From Pseudomonas graminis (GTDB taxonomy: Bacteria > Pseudomonadota > Gammaproteobacteria > Pseudomonadales > Pseudomonadaceae), in the NCBI RefSeq assembly GCF_004364335.1, contig NZ_SOCR01000006.1:219873-283872 (forward strand): a stretch of 64,000 nucleotides of DNA. Direction: 5' to 3'. Each line of letters opens with the position of its first letter. Position 1 is the first letter of the stretch. Below, piece after piece: positions 57,819-64,000 of this stretch. Made by a program: the position numbers and the translations under genes. The notes beneath the pieces were generated by a model. It made no database searches. It saw only the letters and a program-made list of their open reading frames with translations, and was not told the origin of the DNA.

Positions 57819-58680
57819 ACGCGTCGGGCTGAACGCCCAACAGCTCGTCGAGGCGCTGCAGGGTGATTTTGGGAATGACCCGCTCCGGCATGCGACTGAC
57901 GCTGGATAGATTGAACACCTGCATGCCGGTTCGGGGCAGGATCTTGCGGGCCATCAGCGCGAAGCTCGGCAGGATGTATTGCTCGAAATCCTCATCCAGA
58001 CTGCTGGGCAAAGCGGCTTCTCCCTTCTCGTAAAAGCGCCCCCCGCTCTGGCGCAGGTCCATCCCGACCACGAACACCTGACGAAACCCCAGATGACCGA
58101 CCAGCTGCAAGGCGCCAAAAGGAATGGTTCGGCTGCCGAAATAGCCGCGTTTGAGGTTCAGGCTGAAGCCGATGCGGTTGGGCTTGCGGCGCAACAGGGA
58201 AAAGTTGGAGATCAACTCGTCGTCGTTGCGGATTGACCACGCATAGGCCCGATCCGACATGACGGTCTTGCCTTCCTGGCGATTGACTCGCTCCAGCAGA
58301 TAGATCTTCTTGCCGATCAGGGCCGTGGCGTCGGCCGAGTGAATCGCCTGAAGCACATCCAGACTCATCGCCAGATGCTCGCCGTGGCTGACGCCCATCA
58401 GCGCCAGTGCGGGCCGGCCGATAACAAAATTCGGGTCGTCACACAGGTAGTAGAAAGGCCGAATACCCTCGTCGACGCAGCGCACGATCGAGCCGTTCAT
58501 GGCGACGACCGGCACGCTCCGGTAACGGGGAAGCGGAAAATCGTTCGCCGAGGGCCCGGACGCCAGCAGCAACACCGGCCCTGTGACAGAACTCCGGGAC
58601 TGCGCGAAGTCCTGCAGGCAAACTTCCAGATCAAGCCCTACCAGCCAGCGTTGTTCGCCACGCGCTTCAACCCTCAGCAC
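57787..58680 (-). CDS. LPS core biosynthesis-associated protein (unknown function)
   Basis: A 297-residue protein with N-terminal VLLLASGPSANDFPLPRYRS and VVAMNGSIVRC, a GPS motif also seen in the DUF115/MptE-like family and in some sialyltransferases, and VFVVGMDLRQSGGRFYE. The reaction is unknown, but its place among waaL and glycosyltransferases suggests an LPS core role. GTG at 58680 is chosen because GGGAGG is six bases upstream; the gene then overlaps waaL by 14 bp. Confidence 0.75.
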   Translation of the reverse strand: MLRVEARGEQRWLVGLDLEVCLQDFAQSRSSVTGPVLLLASGPSANDFPLPRYRSVPVVAMNGSIVRCVDEGIRPFYYLCDDPNFVIGRPALALMGVSHGEHLAMSLDVLQAIHSADATALIGKKIYLLERVNRQEGKTVMSDRAYAWSIRNDDELISNFSLLRRKPNRIGFSLNLKRGYFGSRTIPFGALQLVGHLGFRQVFVVGMDLRQSGGRFYEKGEAALPSSLDEDFEQYILPSFALMARKILPRTGMQVFNLSSVSRMPERVIPKITLQRLDELLGVQPDASTQTAPSTAP

Positions 58681-59875
58681 GCCGCGCCTCCCGGGAGATC
58701 GCGACCGCGCCAGCCAGCGGGAGCCAGAGCCATTCCCACACCAGATTGGGTGAGCCGACGAAGGTGTGCAGCTCAACCGTCATCACCACACCAACAGAGC
58801 AGAGGATAGCCAGCCAGAGCCGGGCGATCTCCGAGGTCTGGCGCGCTTGCGCCAGGCAGGCGCCGGCGTGCAGCATCGTCGCCAGCAGCAGCGCCAGACC
58901 GACGATGCCGAACTGGTAGAGCACCTCGAAATACAAGCCATGGGTGTTGCGCACGACTTGCCCGGTGGAGAGGTGAACGTCCCCGAGCGGCGTACCCGCG
59001 CCAACCCCGAACCACCAATGGCCGGCCAGTCGCTCGAACACGGCGAGCCAGACTTCGTTGCGCCCCGTCACGCCGCGGGTCTGCACCTCATAAGCCAGCT
59101 CGCTGAAGCCGAATATCAGCACAAGCGCGATGACGATAGCCGCCGGGATCAAGATGTTGCGACGCAATTTGCCACTGGTCATGGTGCCGAGCAGGACCAT
59201 CCCGCCGACCGATGACGCCAGCCAGGCGCTGCGCGCGAAAGTGAAATAGATGTAGGTGGCAATAAGGGCGCAGCACAGCAGCCAGAGGACAATTTCGGCA
59301 CGGCGTCTGGAACGTAATGTCAGCCAGATCCCCGCCAGCAGAAACAGGCCGTAGTTCATGCCGGCAACGATGGTGTTACCGAAATCCGCCACATCGGTCA
59401 CACCCGAGCCGGCCAGTGACATCTGCCGATAGCCCAGGACGAACGCGCCGTGGATGGCCAGGTTGAGCATCGAAAATGCGGCGAACAGCGCGACCACTGC
59501 TACCGATATCTTGAGGATTTTTTCCCAGTCGAAGGTGCCGCTCGCCCGTATCACGCCAACGCCGATGAAAAACACCAGGATGAGCAGAAGCCGACGCAGG
59601 GATTTCATGTCGTCGCCTGCCATGAGGCTGTTCATCAGCAGATAGGCGAACAGCAGCAGGACGGTGTAGGTCAACGGACTGACTGAAAATGATCGCCGAC
59701 TCAGCGCCGGCGCCGCGCAGAGCAAGGCAATGACCAGCGCCGCGCGAATGAACGCCGCCCAGGAACTTGACTCACCGGGCCACCAGAACGGCCCCAGAAA
59801 TATGATCAGCATCACCACTGCAAGCAGTAAACCTGCAATGTAACCCGCACGCGCCGGCAAATTTTTTACAACCAT
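58667..59875 (-). CDS. waaL: O-antigen ligase family protein (WaaL)
   Basis: A 402-residue membrane protein with about 12 helices and the large periplasmic loop that holds the conserved residues (TRGVTGRNEVWLAVFERL, then NTHGLYFEVLYQFGIVGL with the essential His). WaaL joins O-antigen from undecaprenyl carrier to lipid A-core in the periplasm. Its location between the core glycosyltransferase and the kinase fits PA4999. Confidence 0.88.
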   Translation of the reverse strand: MVVKNLPARAGYIAGLLLAVVMLIIFLGPFWWPGESSSWAAFIRAALVIALLCAAPALSRRSFSVSPLTYTVLLLFAYLLMNSLMAGDDMKSLRRLLLILVFFIGVGVIRASGTFDWEKILKISVAVVALFAAFSMLNLAIHGAFVLGYRQMSLAGSGVTDVADFGNTIVAGMNYGLFLLAGIWLTLRSRRRAEIVLWLLCCALIATYIYFTFARSAWLASSVGGMVLLGTMTSGKLRRNILIPAAIVIALVLIFGFSELAYEVQTRGVTGRNEVWLAVFERLAGHWWFGVGAGTPLGDVHLSTGQVVRNTHGLYFEVLYQFGIVGLALLLATMLHAGACLAQARQTSEIARLWLAILCSVGVVMTVELHTFVGSPNLVWEWLWLPLAGAVAISREARRAEG

Positions 59876-59953
59876 TCCAATCCATATCCTGTGCTATGCA
59901 GCCGGGTGTTCATTGCTATGAGAGGCCAATGGCTGCCAGCGGTTCGAATAAAA

Positions 59954-61084
59954 TCAGGTTTCCGAGGTGAGCGCGACGACTTGCGGCAACTGCCAGAAAA
60001 CCGCTTTTACCGCCTCGTCACTGAAGCGGTCGTGCAGCCGTTGCAACATCGCATCCGCACAGGACTGACGCAGCTCGGCGTCCATCCGCGATAGATGTAT
60101 CAGCCCCTGAGCCAGAGGCTCGGCACCGCCCAGCGGGAACAGAATGCCCACGCCTTCAACGACCTCTTTCGCGCCGCCACAGGCGGTTGCCAGCAGGGGC
60201 ACGCCGGCCACCATGGCTTCCAGCAGCACCATGCCGAAGGGCTCGTGATCGGAACTCAGTGCGAACACGTCGAAGGCTTTGAAGTAGCGACTGGCCTGAG
60301 TCACCTGCCCTGCCAGCATGACCTCGTGGCCGATTCCCAGCTCGGCCGCCAGGTGCTTGAGGTCCTGTTCCAGCCGGCCCTGACCCAGGATCACCAGTTG
60401 GCTATCGGCGGGCAGGTCGGGCAACGCCTGGGCGAATCCGCGCAGCAGCGTCGACTGGTCCTTGTCGGGGTGCAGCCGGCCAACATTGCCCACTACCCAC
60501 GCATCCGGCGCCAACCCCAAAGCGTCACGGGCTTCCTCACGGGACAGGAGCGTAGCGGTCAGCTGATCGACGTCGATGCGGTTATAAAGGGTCTGAATAC
60601 GGTCCGCCGGCCATTTCGGCAGGCAGGCACGAATATCATCACGCACGGCATCTGACACGCCCAGCAGGCTCAGGCGGGAGCGGAACAGGTTCGCCAGCAC
60701 CTTGCGACTGCGGCGCCGATAATCACCAAACGCATGATGGACACCGATCACCGGCAATCGGGTCGCGACCAGCGCAATGTAGGTCGGCTTGAAACGGTGG
60801 GTGATGCAAAACTGAAAGCTGCGCGACGCCGCGATCTTGCGCAGATCGCGGATCGCTCCCACCTTCATACCGCCGATGGCTTTGGAGCTGTACTCCATGA
60901 ACAGCACTTCGTCCGACGCGCAACTGGCGGCAACTTCGGCATCGGCGGCGCCGGTCAGGAATACCGTGGTGACACGGTATCCCCTGCCCACGAACAGGCT
61001 GGCGTATTGACGGGCGCAGTCGAGGAACGGCCCGTCATAGCCGTGGCAGAACTGGAGAACATGGCGCTCAGCTGAGCGTGTCAT
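59954..61084 (-). CDS. Glycosyltransferase family 4 protein, LPS core (WapH-like)
   Basis: A 376-residue GT-B glycosyltransferase: N-terminal acceptor domain, then the family 4 donor site, VVGNVGRLHPDKDQSTLLRG and the E-x7-E block DHEPFGMVLLEAMVAG. Next to the carbamoyltransferase in P. aeruginosa is WapH (PA5004), so this is probably its counterpart, adding a hexose to the core. The start ATG overlaps the carbamoyltransferase stop by 17 bp. No terminator is seen after it. Confidence 0.85.
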   Translation of the reverse strand: MTRSAERHVLQFCHGYDGPFLDCARQYASLFVGRGYRVTTVFLTGAADAEVAASCASDEVLFMEYSSKAIGGMKVGAIRDLRKIAASRSFQFCITHRFKPTYIALVATRLPVIGVHHAFGDYRRRSRKVLANLFRSRLSLLGVSDAVRDDIRACLPKWPADRIQTLYNRIDVDQLTATLLSREEARDALGLAPDAWVVGNVGRLHPDKDQSTLLRGFAQALPDLPADSQLVILGQGRLEQDLKHLAAELGIGHEVMLAGQVTQASRYFKAFDVFALSSDHEPFGMVLLEAMVAGVPLLATACGGAKEVVEGVGILFPLGGAEPLAQGLIHLSRMDAELRQSCADAMLQRLHDRFSDEAVKAVFWQLPQVVALTSET

Positions 61085-62825
61085 GGGTGTCCACGCCGTC
61101 TTTGACCACCAGAATGTCTTCCATGATCAGGTACTCCAGATCGGAGCCGAAGAACATATTCAACGCATCGGTCGGGGAGCAGATCATCGGCTCGCCACGA
61201 CGATTGAGCGAAGTATTGAGCGAGACGCCGTTGCCGGTCAGGTCTTCGAGCGCCTTCATCATGTCGTAGTAACGCGGGTTGTACTCGCGCTTGAGCACCT
61301 GGGCGCGGGAGGTACCGTCTTCGTGGACGACTTCCGGCACGCGGGTTTTCCACTCTTCCGCCACTTCGAAGGTGAAGGTCATGAAAGGCGCCGGATGATC
61401 GATCTTGATCATCTGCGGCGCAACGGTGTCCAGCATCGACGGGCAGAAAGGCCTCCAGCGCTCGCGGAACTTGATCTGATGGTTGATGCGATCGGCCACG
61501 CCGGCAATGCTCGGGCAGCCGATGATCGAACGACCACCGAGGGCGCGAGGACCAAATTCCATGCGGCCCTGGAACCAGGCCACCGGGTTGCCCGCGACCA
61601 TGATTTTGGCGATGCGCTCGGGGGTCTTGTCGATCTGGCGCCAGGCCGGCTTGCTCGGGTGGCGGGCGCATGCGGCGATAACGTCTTCGTTGCTGTAGGA
61701 CGGGCCGAGGTAGACGTGCTCCATCTTCTCGACCGGCACGCCACGCGCGTGGGAAACGTAGGCAGCGGCACCGACGGCAGTGCCGGCATCACCCGACGCC
61801 GGCTGAACGAACAGCTCTTTGACGTCAGGGCGCGCGATGATTTTCTGGTTCAGTTTGACGTTCAGCGCACAGCCGCCGGCAAAGGCGAGCTTGCCGGTTT
61901 CCTTGAGAATGTCACCCAGGTAGTGGTCGATCATCTGCAGCGACAGCTTCTCGAACAGCGCCTGCATGCTGGCGGCGTAATGGATGTACGGCTCGTCGGC
62001 AATGTCGCCTTCGCGCTTTGGACCCAGCCATTCGATCAGTTTCGGCGAGAAGTAGAAGCCCTTGCCCTTCTCTTTGTAGCGACGCAGGCCGATGACGTTG
62101 GCGTATTCGGTGTTGATCACCAATTCGCCGTTTTCAAACGTAGCCAGGCGCGAGAAATCGTATTTGGTCGCGTCGCCGTAAGGCGCCATGCCCATGACTT
62201 TGAATTCGCCGTCGAGCATCTCGAAACCGAGGAACTCGGTAATCGCGCCATACAGGCCACCGAGAGAGTCCGGATCGAAGAATTCCTTGATCTTGTGAAT
62301 CTTGCCGTTTTCGCCGTACCCGAAGAAGGTGGTGGCGTACTCGCCCTTGCCGTCGATGCCGAGGATCGCGGTTTTCTCCTGGAAGCCGGAGCAGTGGTAA
62401 GCGCTGGAGGCGTGGGCCAGGTGGTGCTCGACGGGTTCGATCTTGATCTTTTTCGGATCGAAACCCAGTTGTTCCAGGCACCAGACGATTTTGTTGCGAT
62501 AGCGCTTGTAGCGGCGGTTGCCCATCAGGATCGCGTCGAGTGCGCGGTCCGGTGCATACCAGTAGCGTTTGGCGTAGTGCCAGCGCGCTTCGCCGAACAG
62601 GCTGATGGGCGCGAAGGGAATGGCGACGACGTCGACATCGGAAGGCTTGATGCCCGCTTGCTCGAGGCAGAATTTCGCTGATTCATAGGGCATGCGGTTC
62701 TTGGCATGCTTGTCGCGAACGAAACGCTCTTCTTCGGCGGCAGCAACCAGCTTGCCGTCGATGTACAGGGCTGCGGAAGGATCATGGCTAAGGGCGCCGG
62801 ACAGGCCAAGGATCGTCAATGCCAC
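61068..62825 (-). CDS. wapO: LPS core carbamoyltransferase (NodU/CmcH family)
   Basis: The 585-residue enzyme belongs to the NodU/HypF-like carbamoyltransferases. It has the N-terminal Kae1-like domain ([30 protein letters not shown] with metal His, [28 protein letters not shown]) and the C-terminal YrdC-like domain ([17 protein letters not shown]). In P. aeruginosa the homologue in the same position (PA5005) is assigned to 7-O-carbamoylation of core heptose II. A perfect TATAAT lies about 95 bp upstream on its strand. Confidence 0.9.
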   Translation of the reverse strand: MALTILGLSGALSHDPSAALYIDGKLVAAAEEERFVRDKHAKNRMPYESAKFCLEQAGIKPSDVDVVAIPFAPISLFGEARWHYAKRYWYAPDRALDAILMGNRRYKRYRNKIVWCLEQLGFDPKKIKIEPVEHHLAHASSAYHCSGFQEKTAILGIDGKGEYATTFFGYGENGKIHKIKEFFDPDSLGGLYGAITEFLGFEMLDGEFKVMGMAPYGDATKYDFSRLATFENGELVINTEYANVIGLRRYKEKGKGFYFSPKLIEWLGPKREGDIADEPYIHYAASMQALFEKLSLQMIDHYLGDILKETGKLAFAGGCALNVKLNQKIIARPDVKELFVQPASGDAGTAVGAAAYVSHARGVPVEKMEHVYLGPSYSNEDVIAACARHPSKPAWRQIDKTPERIAKIMVAGNPVAWFQGRMEFGPRALGGRSIIGCPSIAGVADRINHQIKFRERWRPFCPSMLDTVAPQMIKIDHPAPFMTFTFEVAEEWKTRVPEVVHEDGTSRAQVLKREYNPRYYDMMKALEDLTGNGVSLNTSLNRRGEPMICSPTDALNMFFGSDLEYLIMEDILVVKDGVDTHDTLS

Positions 62826-63207
62826 TAGGGTCTAGCCTCTTAAGTCTGCATGCAGGCATCACGCGCCTGACAAATAAGGTGTGTCTGGCGCCACGGCGGC
62901 AGACAGCTAAAGGGCGGGATTATAGCGTAATGGCTCTGGAAGTGGTCGCAGGGAATGAAGTGCCGCGCGATGCTCGTGTGCGACAGGCTTTAGCCGGTAA
63001 GAGACCTGTGTGTACGCCGTCGATGTTGTGACATGGCACCTTCCCGGCTGAAGCCGGTCCTACACGCTCGCCCCTCACCTCGTGCGTTAACTATTTAGCA
63101 CCACGCACCCCGGCGTTCTGATTGATTGATCGCTCGACGAATCATCGGGTTCTCGCCCGGCTCTTGCGCAACCTTATCGCGCGGAGATCAATCAGGAATG
63201 CTGCACC
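62826..63207. other. Intergenic region with one REP-like unit and a -10 element
   Basis: This 382-bp gap between divergent genes has no coding region. On the minus strand, TATAAT at 62924-62919 may belong to the carbamoyltransferase promoter (no good -35 found). Positions 63041-63065 hold a third kind of REP core, CCGGCTGAAGCCGGTCCTAC. Confidence 0.6.
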
Positions 63208-64000
63208 ATGGAAACATTTTCCCCCAACCCGCCCGCACTGGATCGGCTGACAACGCTCGCCGCTGTTCTCGACGCCGAATGCCAGCAGCTACCGGACGCA
63301 AAGAATTTCATTAACGCTTCACCCGGCCTCACGCCCCTGGACCAGGCAACGCCTCTGCACTCGGCCATTGAGCGCTTTTGGGCGCAGGCCAGTGCGCGTG
63401 ATATTTCGCGGCGCGAGCTGTTCGTGACCTGCATCGAATTGACCCTGCGCGACGACCTGCTGCTGAACATCGAAGAAGGCGAACTGCACCGCGACTATTC
63501 CCGCTGCCTGCCGGGAATGGATGCGCAGGAGCACGTGGTGTTCAGCGCCCTCGAACTCCAACTTGATGCTCAGCGTTGCATCGAATTCGCCGGCGCGATC
63601 GTTGCGACCGCCCAGCCGGGGCAGACCCTGCTCTGGTTGCCAGGACAAGGTGTTGAAGGCTTTGTGTCGAACGAGGCATTGCAGCAAGAACTCGCCCGTC
63701 GCATCAATCACCCGCTCCTGCGCCTGCCTCTTCTGCGCCTGATGCACGACAGCACACGCGATGCATGGCTCGAGATCTCATCCGGGGGCGATGTGTTTCT
63801 GGAAACCACTCACCCTTCGGACTTTCACCTAAAGCCCGTCAAGGGATCACCTTACGATCACGCCTTTGATCGCCTGCTGGGCAGCCAGCGTGTAGACATC
63901 GACGCGCTGTTCAAGACCGGCCCCAGCCTGTCGGCTCAGACCCTGATGGCCAGACTTGAAGACCTGCTCCGCCAGCCGAAATCCTGGGGCCCCGAGGGCG
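63208..64000 (+). CDS. N-terminal part of a large protein resembling DUF6543-type toxins (truncated by the window)
   Basis: From ATG 63208 (AGGA ten bases upstream), an uninterrupted frame of 264 codons runs to the window end. There is no signal peptide or membrane helix. It is Leu- and acid-rich, with TLLWLPGQGVEGFVSNEALQ, a form reminiscent of the YLPG... segment in the N-terminal domain of the very large Pseudomonas 'dermonecrotic toxin' (DUF6543) and LRR proteins, and HLKPVKGSPYDHAFDRLLG. I cannot name it firmly; the rest of the gene would decide. Confidence 0.6.
   Translation, partial: METFSPNPPALDRLTTLAAVLDAECQQLPDAKNFINASPGLTPLDQATPLHSAIERFWAQASARDISRRELFVTCIELTLRDDLLLNIEEGELHRDYSRCLPGMDAQEHVVFSALELQLDAQRCIEFAGAIVATAQPGQTLLWLPGQGVEGFVSNEALQQELARRINHPLLRLPLLRLMHDSTRDAWLEISSGGDVFLETTHPSDFHLKPVKGSPYDHAFDRLLGSQRVDIDALFKTGPSLSAQTLMARLEDLLRQPKSWGPEG

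Noticed and set aside
61083..62681. 532-codon plus-strand frame opposite the carbamoyltransferase
   Set aside because: Antisense shadow of a gene with full family motifs.

Overview
The window is a GC-rich chromosomal segment of a Pseudomonas, most likely a non-aeruginosa lineage (P. syringae or P. fluorescens type). The basis is gene order plus protein identity: from hflC to the LPS-core carbamoyltransferase the order follows, with a few insertions, the order I remember for P. aeruginosa PA4941 to PA5005. The REP elements found between genes are of the type common in P. fluorescens, P. putida and P. syringae. Almost every gene is ordinary chromosomal core; no tRNA, rRNA, CRISPR array, insertion sequence or prophage was seen.

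Layout. 1-8966 (minus strand): a tightly packed cluster nnr-tsaE-amiB-mutL-miaA-hfq-hflX-hflK-hflC with 1 to 13 bp overlaps, ending in an intrinsic terminator. 10513-16266: queG, a TRIC-type membrane protein, orn, rsgA, and motAB behind a clear FliA-type promoter. 16478-25554: an HDOD protein, a rhodanese, psd, a PilZ-like protein, serB, a membrane protein with a degenerate cyclase-like domain, and a PqiC-type lipoprotein. 25732-34265 (minus): nudF-yqiB(DUF1249)-cpdA-yqiA-parE-phytase/esterase-like-retropepsin-parC, both topoisomerase IV subunits inside one transcription direction.

34484-38173 is the accessory part: after a conserved lipoprotein comes a probable polymorphic toxin (N-terminal glycine-zipper membrane segment, C-terminal Ntox15/Tde-type DNase domain), followed by two tandem Tdi-like immunity genes. 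The toxin has a Tyr where I expect the catalytic His of the HxxD motif. The two immunity proteins are identical over their last 57 residues but diverged in their N-terminal part. 38227-41821 is a thiamine unit: a TPP riboswitch, thiC and the HMP transporter cytX.

42008-62825 is mainly envelope biogenesis: a TolC-family protein, a REP-rich intergenic region, waaA, an SMR pump, two oxidoreductases, three glycosyltransferase-like genes, hldE, dnpA, mig-14, msbA, a core kinase, an uncharacterised LPS protein, waaL, a GT4 glycosyltransferase and the core carbamoyltransferase. These genes make heptose precursors, add Kdo, build and decorate the core, flip lipid A-core and ligate O-antigen. The window ends inside a large open frame (63208 onward) whose N-terminus resembles big Pseudomonas toxin-like proteins.

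Many genes here use TTG or GTG starts supported by Shine-Dalgarno sequences (hflX, serB, cpdA, retropepsin, mutL, tsaE, yqiA, cytX and two LPS genes), so start positions were chosen from ribosome binding sites rather than from the longest open frame.
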